A DNA stretch of 64,000 bases from Candidatus Nitrosocaldaceae archaeon (lineage in GTDB: Archaea > Thermoproteota > Nitrososphaeria > Nitrososphaerales > Nitrosocaldaceae), in NCBI GenBank assembly GCA_026002835.1, contig BPGC01000010.1:6008-70007 (forward strand), given 5' to 3'. Numbering within the stretch: the first letter of the stretch is position 1; each line of letters opens with the position of its first letter. The notes under the pieces are model-generated. The model saw only the letters and a program-made list of their open reading frames with translations. It did no database searches and was not told the origin of the DNA. Positions 1 through 9,178 of the stretch are shown piece after piece. The translations under genes were made by a program, and so were the position numbers.

Positions 1-1083
1 GTATTTGGTGCAGAGTTTGCTGATGTAAGACCAGTTTCTGGAGTATCTGCTAATCTAGCAGTATATGCTACATTCACTAAACCTTATGATACTATGCTAG
101 CATTATCCATACCTAGCGGTGGACATATATCTCATGGTAAAAAGGATCATGCTGGAACTGCTGGTTTAGTTCGAGGCTTGAATATTGAATCTTATGCTTT
201 TGATAAGGAAGAGATGAATATCGATGTTGATAAAAGCAAACAGAAGATTGAGCAATTGATCAAGGAAGGTAAGAAGCCTAGTCTTGCTATGTTCGGAGGA
301 AGTTTATTCCTATTTCCTCATCCAGTAAAAGAGTTAGCAGATTTTCTGCATGAGAATGATATAACAATATGCTATGATGCAGCACATGTATCTGGTTTGA
401 TAGCTGGTAAGCAATTCCAAGATCCATTGAGAGAAGGAGCAGATGTTATGACTATGAGCACTCATAAAACATTATTCGGTCCTCCTGGAGGAATGATATT
501 ATCATTTGAGAGATATGCTGAAGATATAAAGAAAGCTGTATTTCCTGGTAATACTAGCAGTCATCATCTGCATAATGTAGCGGGCAAAGCTGTAGCATTG
601 GCAGAGTTATTAGAGTTTGGAGAAGAGTATGCTAAACAAGTTATAAAGAATGCTCAAACGTTAGCAGAAGCGTTGCATGATCTAGGGTTTGATGTATTAG
701 GAGAGAAGAACGGATTTACTAAATCACATCAGATAGCTGTAGATGTAAGTAGATATGGAGATGGTGGTAGCATAGAAGAGGCTTTAGAATCTGCAAATAT
801 AATATGTAATAGACAGTTGTTACCAGGTGATATAAAAGCAGGAAGACATTATATGCATCCTGGAGGTATTAGGTTAGGAACCGCAGAGGTTACTAGATTA
901 GGCATGAAAGAAGATCATATGAGAAGCATAGCCAATTTCATAAAGAGGGTAGTTATAGATAAGGAGGATAAGAATAAGATAAAAGAAGAGGTTAGCAGAT
1001 TCAAGAAAGAGTTTAAGAAGGTACAATATACATTCGACAATGATACAGATGCTTATGCATATATACAATTAACAAAATACTAA
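1..1083 (+). CDS. glyA: Serine hydroxymethyltransferase, 5' end cut by window edge
   Basis: The enzyme is PLP-dependent and interconverts serine and glycine while loading a one-carbon unit onto a pterin. The frame is open from base 1, and residues such as FGAEFADVRPVSG before the first ATG (94) belong to the protein, so this is a partial gene and not one starting at 94. The PLP lysine lies in MSTHKTLFGPPGG (codon at 466-468). The C-terminal HPGGIRLGT segment is typical of the family. The archaeal partner cofactor would be a tetrahydromethanopterin-type pterin, consistent with the pterin genes near 49-50 kb. Identity is secure; only the N-terminus is missing. Confidence 0.95.
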   Translation, partial: VFGAEFADVRPVSGVSANLAVYATFTKPYDTMLALSIPSGGHISHGKKDHAGTAGLVRGLNIESYAFDKEEMNIDVDKSKQKIEQLIKEGKKPSLAMFGGSLFLFPHPVKELADFLHENDITICYDAAHVSGLIAGKQFQDPLREGADVMTMSTHKTLFGPPGGMILSFERYAEDIKKAVFPGNTSSHHLHNVAGKAVALAELLEFGEEYAKQVIKNAQTLAEALHDLGFDVLGEKNGFTKSHQIAVDVSRYGDGGSIEEALESANIICNRQLLPGDIKAGRHYMHPGGIRLGTAEVTRLGMKEDHMRSIANFIKRVVIDKEDKNKIKEEVSRFKKEFKKVQYTFDNDTDAYAYIQLTKY

Positions 1084-1102
1084 TAAAAATTATAAAATAT
1101 TT

Positions 1103-1282
1103 TTAACTAAAGTATTCTAATCTGATCTCTTGTCTCAGATAACGCTTCAATCCATCTTTATGCTTATCAACACATACGAACATTAGGTTTAACAAGCATT
1201 CATCACATATAGGCTTGTTCCTATAATTCACTCCCCGCCCCTTCTCAAAATCAAATCTGACGTTGCATATAACACACTTCAT
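1103..1282 (-). CDS. Small zinc-binding protein (59 aa)
   Basis: This short reading frame lies in the gap between glyA and the aminotransferase, on the opposite strand. It begins MKCVICNVRF and carries two CxxC pairs (C3/C6 and C26/C29) about 20 residues apart, a small treble-clef or ribbon pattern. The C-terminal half is basic and has no membrane segment. I do not recognise a named family. The paired cysteines and the intact frame on AT-rich DNA argue that it is real. A role in nucleic-acid or protein binding is only a guess. Confidence 0.6.
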   Translation of the reverse strand: MKCVICNVRFDFEKGRGVNYRNKPICDECLLNLMFVCVDKHKDGLKRYLRQEIRLEYFS

Positions 1283-1382
1283 GACTTTAAGATATACTAT
1301 GTCATGCTATAAAATGTTTATGCTCTAAATATATTCCTAAAATAGATAGACTTTTAAAAAATGGCAATAAATAATCTTAATA

Positions 1383-2459
1383 ATGATACCTATCTCAAAG
1401 CCATGGTTAGATGAGGAAGAGAAAGAACTTGTTAATAGAGTAATAGACAATGGTTCGTTAACAAATGCTACATTCGATGGAGGAAGATACGTTCAAGAAT
1501 TTGAGAGGTTGTTAGCAGAGTATACTAATGCAAAATATGTAGTTGCAGTAAACTCTGGGACATCTGCATTATATGCATCTTTATTAGCATTAGGATTGAA
1601 AAGTAATGATGAGGTTATAATACCATCATTGACATTTGTAGCAACTGCAAATGCAATAGTTGCTGCTGGTGCAAAACCAGTATTTGCTGATATAAATATG
1701 GATGATTATACCATAGATCCAAACGATCTTGAGAAGAAGATAACTAACAATACAAAAGCGATAATTCCAGTTCATATATATGGTCATCCAGCAGATATGA
1801 GTGTTATAAAAGAGATTGCTGATAAATACTCATTATATATAATTGAAGATGCATGCCAATCTCTTGGCTCGCTTTATAAAAATAAACATACTGGCACCAT
1901 TGGAGATCTAGGTTGTTATAGTTTCTATCCTAGTAAAGTATTAACAACTGGGGAAGGGGGTGCTATTGCAACTAGTAATAAAGAGTTTGCAGATAGATTA
2001 AAGATGATCAGAAATCATGGGATGCTTGAAGGATACGATACTAGAATTTTAGGATTAAATCTAAGGATGGGAGAGATGAATGCTGCTATTGGGATAGCTC
2101 AGATGCATAAACTTGATAAGATGCTAGAGATTAGAAGAAGAAATGCTTGTATATTAAGTAATATATTACAAGATATAAAGATACCAAAGGAAGATAATGA
2201 TAGAATATACAATTGGTATCTTTACACAATATTATTAGAGAATAGAGATTATATACAGAACAAACTTAATGAAGAGGGTATAGGAGCTACTGTATATTAT
2301 AAGTTGCCCGTTCATAAGACACCATTTTATGCTAGCGATCTAAGGCTAGAGAATACAGAGTATGTATCTAAGCATGTGTTATCTTTACCAGTCCATCCAT
2401 TGGTAAAAGAGGAAGATATAGAAAAGATGGGAAAGACTATACTATCATTATATAAATAA
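1383..2459 (+). CDS. DegT/DnrJ/EryC1/StrS-family sugar aminotransferase
   Basis: The 358-aa product is a fold-type I PLP enzyme of the family that aminates keto-sugars for surface polysaccharides and glycoprotein glycans. It opens with IPISKPWLDEEE, has NSGTSALYASLLALG for phosphate binding, EDACQSLG (the Asp that contacts the PLP ring nitrogen) and SFYPSKVLTTGEGGA containing the Schiff-base lysine. Length is normal. It stands alone, and no sugar dehydratase is next to it. The specific nucleotide sugar cannot be told from sequence. Confidence 0.9.
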   Translation: MIPISKPWLDEEEKELVNRVIDNGSLTNATFDGGRYVQEFERLLAEYTNAKYVVAVNSGTSALYASLLALGLKSNDEVIIPSLTFVATANAIVAAGAKPVFADINMDDYTIDPNDLEKKITNNTKAIIPVHIYGHPADMSVIKEIADKYSLYIIEDACQSLGSLYKNKHTGTIGDLGCYSFYPSKVLTTGEGGAIATSNKEFADRLKMIRNHGMLEGYDTRILGLNLRMGEMNAAIGIAQMHKLDKMLEIRRRNACILSNILQDIKIPKEDNDRIYNWYLYTILLENRDYIQNKLNEEGIGATVYYKLPVHKTPFYASDLRLENTEYVSKHVLSLPVHPLVKEEDIEKMGKTILSLYK

Positions 2460-2462
2460 TTT

Positions 2463-2975
2463 TTATCTTTTATTTAGATCTCTAGCGATCTGCTCAATCT
2501 TATACCTTAAAGCCTTCTTTATATTTGTATTATCAACTAGATTAAGCAAACCTTTACACTCTGGGCATTTGAAGAATACCTCAACTGCTTGCTCAAATGT
2601 TAACCTTTGACATGTATCATTACCACAATGGTAAAATTCTGCAGACTCTTCATACTCTAACCTCTTCTTCAACCTTTCTAGGACTTTCTTCTTCTGATTC
2701 TCTATGAAACTATCTGCATAATCTCTCCTAGCTCTCCATCTATATACAAACCAACCTTTCTTCTCATCTTTGACTCTAACACCACTTATCAATGCTTTAC
2801 CAAACATATCATAGAGTATCTTCCTAACAATATTTATCCTCAAGCCAGTAGCACTAGCTATCTCTTCATCTGTAGCATCTTCAGAATTTAGCAATGCTCT
2901 AGCAACTTTCATATAATCTTTGCCTCCAATTAAACTTGCTAGTTTTACAAATGAATCTTCATAATCTACTTGCAT
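2463..2975 (-). CDS. tfe: Transcription initiation factor E (TFE alpha)
   Basis: TFE stimulates promoter opening by archaeal RNA polymerase together with TBP and TFB. The N-terminal half is a winged helix (DATDEEIASATGLRINIVRK) and the C-terminal half is a zinc ribbon with cysteines in YHCGNDTCQ and FKCPECKG. An in-frame ATG exists upstream at 3032, but that extension is poorly conserved in character and overlaps the small gene at 3022-3186. The start at MQVDYEDSF (2975) fits the usual family N-terminus, giving about 170 aa. Confidence 0.9.
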   Translation of the reverse strand: MQVDYEDSFVKLASLIGGKDYMKVARALLNSEDATDEEIASATGLRINIVRKILYDMFGKALISGVRVKDEKKGWFVYRWRARRDYADSFIENQKKKVLERLKKRLEYEESAEFYHCGNDTCQRLTFEQAVEVFFKCPECKGLLNLVDNTNIKKALRYKIEQIARDLNKR

Positions 2976-3021
2976 AAATAAATATATGCTGTTTAGGGTT
3001 ATATATCTATTGTAATATATC

Positions 3022-3186
3022 TTACTTAACATTCTTGACTATAATTCTCTCTTCATCCTTATGTCTTATAATATTATACCTTCTAATGTTTCTAATCTCT
3101 GGTAATATTGCACTAGCGGCGATGACTACGGCCAAACCTATTAGCATACCCATGTATGCTTCGGCAGATCCGAATAGTCCGACCAT
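3022..3186 (-). CDS. Small single-span membrane protein (54 aa) with strong Shine-Dalgarno site
   Basis: The start is fixed by GGAGGTGAT (3191-3199 on the complement), a full match to the archaeal 16S 3' end, placed just before the ATG at 3186. The protein has one hydrophobic helix (GMLIGLAVVIAASAILP, about residues 13-29) followed by a very basic tail with RNIRRYN. No enzyme motif is visible. It lies upstream of tfe on the same strand with 46 bases between them. I do not recognise the family; a membrane-anchored small protein is all that can be claimed. Confidence 0.65.
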   Translation of the reverse strand: MVGLFGSAEAYMGMLIGLAVVIAASAILPEIRNIRRYNIIRHKDEERIIVKNVK

Positions 3187-3269
3187 AATCATCACCTCCA
3201 TTATAATATAAGAATAACAGATATATCAATATTTTTCATATAATAATTAATTATTTTAACCCTTTAGCT

Positions 3270-4253
3270 GCTGTGTTGAATAACTCATTAACAGAGTACA
3301 TATCATATATCTCTTAACCATATCCATTACTCATAGATATAAACAAGTTATATGCACTTGCTTTAACCATCAACTCTTTAACCATATTATCCCATCTTAC
3401 TGATTTAATATACTCTCCAAACATTCTCTTAAATGATGAGAATACAGATTCTGCTATCCATCTCTTACCATAATCATGCTTATGCTTCCATCTAGTATAA
3501 TCACTCAATTGATCTAATACATGCATATCCCTTATACTATTATTGATTATAGAATTACTTCTTACTCTAATTACTGGTTCTATACCTTTATCTGTTAGAT
3601 AATTAAAGTTATCATTACTATCATATGCTCCATCAACTATAACCTTATCTATTTTAGCATCTATATTATCTATAAGGTCTTTAAACTTCTTATTATCATG
3701 AACATCTTCTCTAGTTATCTCTAATGCTATTATCTTCTTATTTTTGATATCAACAGCTATATGCATCTTTATAAAGCCTCTTCTTACCTTCCATTTCTTA
3801 TTCATCCATTCTCCTCTATTAGCTACTTTAATACCAGAAGAATCTACTACTATAATAATAGGTTCATTTGTATTGATATTATTATCCATCTTAACATTTA
3901 ATCTATTAACTCTCCATGCTATGCTAGTATAATCTGGAACCTTAATGTTAGTATAATTGCTTAATGCTCTAATGAAACCTTCTAACTGTCTATATGGTAA
4001 TAGATATGCATGTATTATTGCTAGTAATGATATGAATGAGTTAGGATATTGATAAGGTTTGCCTTCTTTACCTTTATTCATCTCTTCTAATTCCTTATCC
4101 CAATTATTAATGAAATCTAATGATAATAATATCTCTCCTCTTCTTACTAATGCTTCATTATACGATTTCCAATCTCTAGGCATATCATCTTAATTATAAT
4201 GGTGATCAATATCTTTTATGTTGCTAGTGATCTATCAGTTATTCGACACACTA
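3270..4253 (-). mobile_element. 984-bp IS with IS4/IS5-type transposase, copy 1
   Basis: It is identical in length and apparently in sequence to copies at 18444-19427 and 41379-42362. Its ends share an imperfect terminal inverted repeat with the core TGTGTYGAATAACT. The boundaries were set from the two other copies, each flanked by a 10-bp target duplication. Here the outside 10-mers (TAATATAGCA and AGCTAAAGGG, element orientation) do not match, so this copy has lost its duplication, probably through an adjacent deletion or rearrangement. Confidence 0.9.
3314..4183 (-). CDS. DDE transposase of the 984-bp IS (copy 1)
   Basis: The 289-aa product belongs to the IS4/IS5 group of DDE transposases (pfam01609-like). 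Likely catalytic positions are the Asp in IIVVDSSGIKVA, the Asp in KVIVDGAYDS and the Glu in the YGKRWIAESVFSSFKR signature. The frame is intact, so the element may be active. The product is the same in all three copies. The start at MPRDWKSYNEA follows the left inverted repeat by about 70 bases. Confidence 0.9.
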   Translation of the reverse strand: MPRDWKSYNEALVRRGEILLSLDFINNWDKELEEMNKGKEGKPYQYPNSFISLLAIIHAYLLPYRQLEGFIRALSNYTNIKVPDYTSIAWRVNRLNVKMDNNINTNEPIIIVVDSSGIKVANRGEWMNKKWKVRRGFIKMHIAVDIKNKKIIALEITREDVHDNKKFKDLIDNIDAKIDKVIVDGAYDSNDNFNYLTDKGIEPVIRVRSNSIINNSIRDMHVLDQLSDYTRWKHKHDYGKRWIAESVFSSFKRMFGEYIKSVRWDNMVKELMVKASAYNLFISMSNGYG

Positions 4254-4358
4254 TGCTATATTAATATATGATCATAGAAAAGAGAATATTTCCACTAATA
4301 TACTTTTTATAATAAATATTAGATAAGTTTATCTATAAGAAGGTATTTTGTTGATATA

Positions 4359-5162
4359 ATGAGCGAGTATATATTTGGCTCTACTGCAAAAGAGTTATTA
4401 AGGTTAGAGTTACAAGCAGAGTTATTTGAGCCGTATACTAAACATACTTTAGAATTGGCTGGCATAAAGAAAGGTATGAAATGTGTAGATTTTGGTTGTG
4501 GGAATGGTTATACTGCTATCCTTTTAGCAAAGTTAGTTGGAAAGGATGGAAAGGTTATAGCAATAGATACTTCAAAAGATGCTTTATTGGTTGCTGAAAA
4601 GAATGCAAAACGATTAGGAATTGATAATATAGAGTTCATACAAACAGATGCTTATAATACTAGTCTAAAAGATAATTATTATGATCTAATATTCTCTAGG
4701 TTCTTATTTACACATATATCAGAACCTAAGAAGGTTTTAGAGGAGATGATAAGGATAACTAAAGATAACGGCATAATAGTTACCGAGGATTTTAATCATG
4801 AGTTAAGAATCACATATCCTTATAATAAATATATAGAAAGATTAAGGACAGCTCTCATAGAACTTTTAAAGAAGAGCGGTTCTAAATATGATATAGCTGG
4901 GATGCTTTATAGATTATTCAAGGAGCATGGATTAGATGCTAAAGTTGATGTATATGCTGTGCCGTTCTCTATGAACGATAAGAGGTATAGGGTATTGCCA
5001 TTACTATTTGCTGAGGTCTTGAGGGATAGATTTATGAAATATGGTATAATAGATGAAGAAGAGTATAATAACATCATAAATGGTATCAATGAATACATGA
5101 ATATAAAAGATGCTATAGTGTTATATTCTTCTGTATTCAGAGTGTATGCTTATTTAATATAA
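4359..5162 (+). CDS. Class I SAM-dependent methyltransferase
   Basis: The 267-aa product has the Rossmann-type methyltransferase order: motif I VDFGCGNGYTA (about residues 43-53), an acidic residue after strand 2 in VIAIDTSKDA, and the DLIFSRFLFTHI segment after strand 4 in the position of the catalytic or dimer loop. The C-terminal 100 residues, with LPLLFAEVLRDRFM, are longer than in a minimal enzyme and may form the substrate lid. The substrate cannot be named. The gene sits just outside IS copy 1 and has its own spacer on both sides. Confidence 0.8.
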   Translation: MSEYIFGSTAKELLRLELQAELFEPYTKHTLELAGIKKGMKCVDFGCGNGYTAILLAKLVGKDGKVIAIDTSKDALLVAEKNAKRLGIDNIEFIQTDAYNTSLKDNYYDLIFSRFLFTHISEPKKVLEEMIRITKDNGIIVTEDFNHELRITYPYNKYIERLRTALIELLKKSGSKYDIAGMLYRLFKEHGLDAKVDVYAVPFSMNDKRYRVLPLLFAEVLRDRFMKYGIIDEEEYNNIINGINEYMNIKDAIVLYSSVFRVYAYLI

Positions 5163-5318
5163 AGATTGGTGCTAAGTATCATCCAATATATAGTAACAAT
5201 ATATAAGTTTATTATAATAATAAAACTATACTCTATATAATTTCATGTATATATTATAAATTTAATATTAATAAATTTTAAGAAATATTTATTTATATGA
5301 ATATATAATTATCCATTA

Positions 5319-6287
5319 ATGGAGAAAAATAACTTGACTTTACCTACTAAAGAGATTGAGCTAGGGAATAATATCCATAACTATCAAGAAATAGAAATAA
5401 AGGAATATAAATCTTCATTAAGAGAAAACATAACTGCTTCATTAAGTATATTAGCACGTTATGCAAAAGCAAGGTGGCTAATCTTCAACTTTCCATGGGC
5501 TACATTTGTAGCATTAATGATAGCATATAACGGAGCGGTAGATATACCCATAGCAGTACTAGCTGTAAGTTCAAGCTACTTGATACTATTGGCAACTTAT
5601 ACTTATAACGATGCACAAGATTTAGAAGTAGATAGAATAAATGATCCTAATAGACCTTTAGTAAGTGGTAGAGCTACAAAAGACCATATCATAAGATTGA
5701 CATACATGCTTAATGCAACAGCATTAATAATGGCAGGCCTAATAAATCTATATGTATTTGCTATAGCATCTATATTAGTAGTATTAGGAGTATTATATTC
5801 GCATCCAAAAACGAGCTTTAAAGATAAATTTCCATACAAAACTCTAGTAACTAGTTTTGGAGCTATGTTAGCATCATTCTTAGGAGGGTTTGTTACCGAT
5901 GATATATCGATAAATGCAATATATGCAGGAATTGCATTCTTTGCATTCTGTACAATGCTAGCATTACTTGGGGATATAAGCGATATTAAAGGAGATAAGG
6001 CCAATGGTAGAAGAACATTACCGATAATAATTGGACAGAGAAATACAGCTCTAGTAATACATGCTGCATTAATATCTATGATATTAATAACAATATGGTT
6101 CTACTCTATAAATTATATGAGTGTCATTACAATGGGCTTGGCAGTAACTGTATGTGTTATAAGTATTATAAAACTATTATCATTATTCAAGATTAGTGAT
6201 GTAAAAAAGATAAAAAAGTTGAGGCCGCCGATGCGTATACTATCTTTTGCTTTTCAGCTAGTACTGCTCATAGGCCTCTTTATCTAA
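5319..6287 (+). CDS. UbiA-family prenyltransferase
   Basis: An integral membrane enzyme with about eight hydrophobic helices. The two Asp-rich sites that bind prenyl diphosphate through magnesium are present: NDAQDLEVDRINDPNRP (about residues 97-113) and GDISDIKGDKANGRRTLP (about 219-236). In archaea, family members make digeranylgeranylglyceryl phosphate for membrane lipids or prenylate quinones and haem. I cannot separate these by eye. The first 45 residues form a hydrophilic, charged extension before the first helix. The gene ends 9 bases from the convergent regulator gene. Confidence 0.85.
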   Translation: MEKNNLTLPTKEIELGNNIHNYQEIEIKEYKSSLRENITASLSILARYAKARWLIFNFPWATFVALMIAYNGAVDIPIAVLAVSSSYLILLATYTYNDAQDLEVDRINDPNRPLVSGRATKDHIIRLTYMLNATALIMAGLINLYVFAIASILVVLGVLYSHPKTSFKDKFPYKTLVTSFGAMLASFLGGFVTDDISINAIYAGIAFFAFCTMLALLGDISDIKGDKANGRRTLPIIIGQRNTALVIHAALISMILITIWFYSINYMSVITMGLAVTVCVISIIKLLSLFKISDVKKIKKLRPPMRILSFAFQLVLLIGLFI

Positions 6288-6296
6288 TGCCATCCT

Positions 6297-7202
6297 TTAT
6301 TTTTCTATTAACGGTTTTATATCATCCATAGATAAACTCCAGATATCATTATACTTCCTTCTTATACTCTTTGCTACCTTCTCATCTTTAATCAATATAC
6401 AAGCATAGAACTCTTTAGTATTACTAGCATCTACTAACTCTATAGCACACTCTTTGCTATCAATTATCATCATACTGAATGGTAGATTGGTAAACCTTCT
6501 CTCTACTTTAGTATTATCCCATGGATTTGCTGCTGTATTTATCCTCTCCTCATAATGCTCATCTTTCTTTATGTTAGCAGTATGCTTCTTAAAGTATGAT
6601 TGGAATAATGGTATATCAACTATAACTCTAGCATCTATCATTTTGCTTCTATGCATTATAGCATTTATTATCTTCTCCTCATAGAATCTTGATGCTAGTA
6701 ATACCTCTTTCTCTGCCTTGCTTATCCTATCTATTAGAGTATTGACCATAGCTTCCCATGACCATATTATCTCACATTTAATATCTGCTCTATCTCCAGC
6801 AACCTTTGCTAAGAACTTTGTAATCTCATCTGTAGTAAACTCATTACTCTTCTTTAATACATCGATCATCTTCATCTCTTGTTTATATGCTAAGCTATTT
6901 GCTAGTTCTACTACATGCTTATCATATACCAAACTGCCTAGAGTTGTATGATAGTATACTCCTTCTATCCTCTCTATCAATCCTAGATCTACTAACTGTT
7001 TTAATCTAGTATAGTATTGCTTTCTTGTTAATCCAATCTTGTATGGAGCTTCGGTCTCTGCTGGCAAACCTTCCCTTGCTAGTAAGAAGATAGTCATAGC
7101 ATCTGGTTTAGATAATACATTGAATACGCTCATCAGCCTCTCCATAGTCTCTGACTCTAGTACTGGTGAAAGCTTTACTTCATTCACATCATAATGATAC
7201 AT
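6297..7202 (-). CDS. Winged-helix transcriptional regulator (301 aa)
   Basis: The N-terminal third looks like a winged helix, with LMSVFNVLSKPDAMTIFLLA, then LTRKQYYTRLKQLVDLGLIE as the recognition helix and a wing turn IERIEGVYYHTT. The remainder is an alpha/beta region in which TLIDRISKAEKEVLLASRFY resembles the C-terminal effector region of archaeal regulators with phospholipase-D-like sensing domains. The ligand is unknown. The gene is transcribed toward the prenyltransferase gene and shares no operon. Confidence 0.75.
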   Translation of the reverse strand: MYHYDVNEVKLSPVLESETMERLMSVFNVLSKPDAMTIFLLAREGLPAETEAPYKIGLTRKQYYTRLKQLVDLGLIERIEGVYYHTTLGSLVYDKHVVELANSLAYKQEMKMIDVLKKSNEFTTDEITKFLAKVAGDRADIKCEIIWSWEAMVNTLIDRISKAEKEVLLASRFYEEKIINAIMHRSKMIDARVIVDIPLFQSYFKKHTANIKKDEHYEERINTAANPWDNTKVERRFTNLPFSMMIIDSKECAIELVDASNTKEFYACILIKDEKVAKSIRRKYNDIWSLSMDDIKPLIEK

Positions 7203-7303
7203 TTACTCCTTAATAACTTTTATGTAGTAATAAATACATACTACAGTTATGCTAGTAAGATTATAAAGTATTTGATAGCAGTAATAAAGATAAGTAATGT
7301 TTA

Positions 7304-7753
7304 CTAGCATATATCCTCTTTCCATGTATTAAGCACGTATACTACCCTAGTATCACTAATATTGTATGCTTTTATATTATCTGATATTATATTAGCGATC
7401 TCTTTTGGATCAGATGCTCTTATCTTCAACAAAAAATCTCCGTCTGTATGAATCTCATGTATCTCCAATATATTAGGAATTCTAGTTAATTTTTTAACTA
7501 TATCTTCGACATTAGTATTTCTAATATTTACAAATACAAATGCTAATGTATTCAATCCCAATTTTGTTGGATCAGTAGTTATAGTAAACTGTTTTATTAT
7601 ACCTTTCTTTAATAACCGTTTTACTCTATGTCTAACAGTTCCTTCATTAACCCCCAAGATCTTTGCTATCTTTACAAATGGTGTTAAACAATCCTCTCTA
7701 AGTATCTTGATTATCTTTTTATCTTTCTCATCTAGTAGATTTCTCTTTGGCAT
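7304..7753 (-). CDS. Lrp/AsnC-family transcriptional regulator
   Basis: The 149-aa length is standard. The N-terminal helix-turn-helix reads DCLTPFVKIAKILGVNEGTVRHRVKRL, and the C-terminal RAM domain contains NTLAFVFVNIRN and EIHTDGDFLLKIRA, where small-molecule effectors and dimers form. Such proteins usually repress their own promoter and sense amino acids. A 10-bp-arm inverted repeat 21 bases upstream of the start (7774-7799) is the obvious candidate operator, also placed to act on the divergent gene at 7849. Confidence 0.9.
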   Translation of the reverse strand: MPKRNLLDEKDKKIIKILREDCLTPFVKIAKILGVNEGTVRHRVKRLLKKGIIKQFTITTDPTKLGLNTLAFVFVNIRNTNVEDIVKKLTRIPNILEIHEIHTDGDFLLKIRASDPKEIANIISDNIKAYNISDTRVVYVLNTWKEDIC

Positions 7754-7773
7754 AATAATAAGACTTTGGAAAA

Positions 7774-7799
7774 CGTAATAAAACTTGCTTTTTATTACG
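7774..7799. promoter_or_regulatory. Palindromic operator candidate between lrp-like gene and divergent gene
   Basis: Perfect arms CGTAATAAAA and TTTTATTACG are separated by CTTGCT. The site lies 21 bases from the Lrp-like start and about 50 bases upstream of the TATA-like stretch (AGTATATAAT, 7821-7830) that serves the gene at 7849. Position and symmetry suit an autoregulatory Lrp site; binding is inferred. Confidence 0.55.
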
Positions 7800-7848
7800 A
7801 GAAACGTAAATAAAGAAGAAAGTATATAATTATATCTAGGTGAGAGCG

Positions 7849-8076
7849 ATGCTAAGCATTCCTAAATATGGTTATGTAGGAATTGGATTAGTAGTTGCTG
7901 GAATAGCTCTAGCGCTATATACAGCATTTACAAGTGAATTGATAGAATATAATAATATAACCCTTCCAGCAAATGAGATGCTGCCATACTTTATAGGAGG
8001 TATTAGCATGCTTATTGCTGGAATAGTATTGACAACATTAGCCTTCATAAAGAGAAAGGTAGAGATCAAACAGTAA
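7849..8076 (+). CDS. Small two-span membrane protein (75 aa)
   Basis: A GTG at 7840 could open the frame, but AGGTGA (7838-7843) is a Shine-Dalgarno site placed for the ATG at 7849, so MLSIPKYGYVG is the preferred start. Two hydrophobic helices (VGIGLVVAGIALALYTA and FIGGISMLIAGIVLTTLAFI) flank a short polar loop with ITLPANEML, and the protein ends in a basic tail. No function is recognisable. It runs divergently from the Lrp-like gene and overlaps the convergent peptidase gene by 11 bases. Confidence 0.7.
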   Translation: MLSIPKYGYVGIGLVVAGIALALYTAFTSELIEYNNITLPANEMLPYFIGGISMLIAGIVLTTLAFIKRKVEIKQ

Positions 8077-9112
8077 CTAGATCTTTTGTATATTTGTTCA
8101 AAATCTCACACCCATTTTTTGTTACTAATATACTATCTTCAATCCTTACACCATAATTATTAAGGTATATTCCTGGTTCAATTGTTATTGCCATTTTATC
8201 CTTAAGCATATAGTTGCTATTAGCTCTAATCCATGGTGGTTCGTGAACCTCCAAGCCTATGCCATGCCCAGTTGAGTGTATGAAATATTCTCCATAATTA
8301 TTTTTAGTAATTATATCCCTACAAACCTTATCTATCTCACAAGCAATTATGCCATCGTGAACTTTCTTTATTCCTTCTTCTTGAGCTTCTTTAACGATAC
8401 TATAAACTCTCTTCTTATCACTGCTTATGCTATCTATAGCAAACGTTCTAGTAGCATCTGATACATATCCATTATATCTTAATGTTAGATCAATTGTGAT
8501 CAGATCTCCTTTCCTTATCTTTCTAGATGTTGGTTGAGCATGAGGTAGAGATGAATTCTTCCCAGATGCTACTATCAATGGATGTAATGTAAATTTGTAA
8601 GATGTTGGTAATAATCCTACTTTCAAACCTTCATAGAGTAGCAAAGCTTGAATCTCTAATTCGCTCATGCCTACCTTTACCTCATTCTCAGCTATAGAGA
8701 ATAATTTATCTAGTAACATACTTGCCTTCTTTATGCTATTTATCTCATCATCATCCTTTATTACTCTAGCATTATAGAAGATATCTGTATTGTATGTTAC
8801 ATTAGCAACTTTTTCTAATTGCTTGAATGTATTATAATCATTACAATCAGTACAAACCCTTCCATTTATATTCTCTGCTAGTATATTTATCATATCAGAG
8901 CCTCGCTCGCTCTCAATAACAGTTGCTCTACTCTTCCTAGCTCTTTCCACTTCTAATTTTGGTGCAATCAATAATAGATCATGCTTATTCAATACAGCTA
9001 TTGCTTCTCCCCAAAATCCAGTTAGATAGAAGATATTCTCTGGCTCAAATGCTACTAGAGTATCATACTTTAAATCTTCCATATTATCTCTTATCCTCTT
9101 TAACCTATCCAT
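8066..9112 (-). CDS. M24-family Xaa-Pro dipeptidase/aminopeptidase
   Basis: A cytosolic metallopeptidase that cleaves before proline. The N-terminal creatinase-like domain is followed by the pita-bread domain. All five metal ligands are visible: two Asp in DLTLRYNGYVSDATRTF, the His in HSTGHGIGLEVHEPP, and two Glu in ITIEPGIYLNN and GVRIEDSI. At 348 aa the length matches archaeal PepQ. It probably recycles proline-containing peptides; no neighbour narrows this further. Confidence 0.9.
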   Translation of the reverse strand: MDRLKRIRDNMEDLKYDTLVAFEPENIFYLTGFWGEAIAVLNKHDLLLIAPKLEVERARKSRATVIESERGSDMINILAENINGRVCTDCNDYNTFKQLEKVANVTYNTDIFYNARVIKDDDEINSIKKASMLLDKLFSIAENEVKVGMSELEIQALLLYEGLKVGLLPTSYKFTLHPLIVASGKNSSLPHAQPTSRKIRKGDLITIDLTLRYNGYVSDATRTFAIDSISSDKKRVYSIVKEAQEEGIKKVHDGIIACEIDKVCRDIITKNNYGEYFIHSTGHGIGLEVHEPPWIRANSNYMLKDKMAITIEPGIYLNNYGVRIEDSILVTKNGCEILNKYTKDLVTV

Positions 9113-9178
9113 AGAATAATTTTATGATAGGTATTATTTATTGATATATGCACCAGCATAAATAGATTGATAGATTAA

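Noticed and set aside
2976..3032. 19-codon extension of TFE
   Set aside because: It overlaps the small gene at 3022-3186, and the family begins near MQVDYEDSF.
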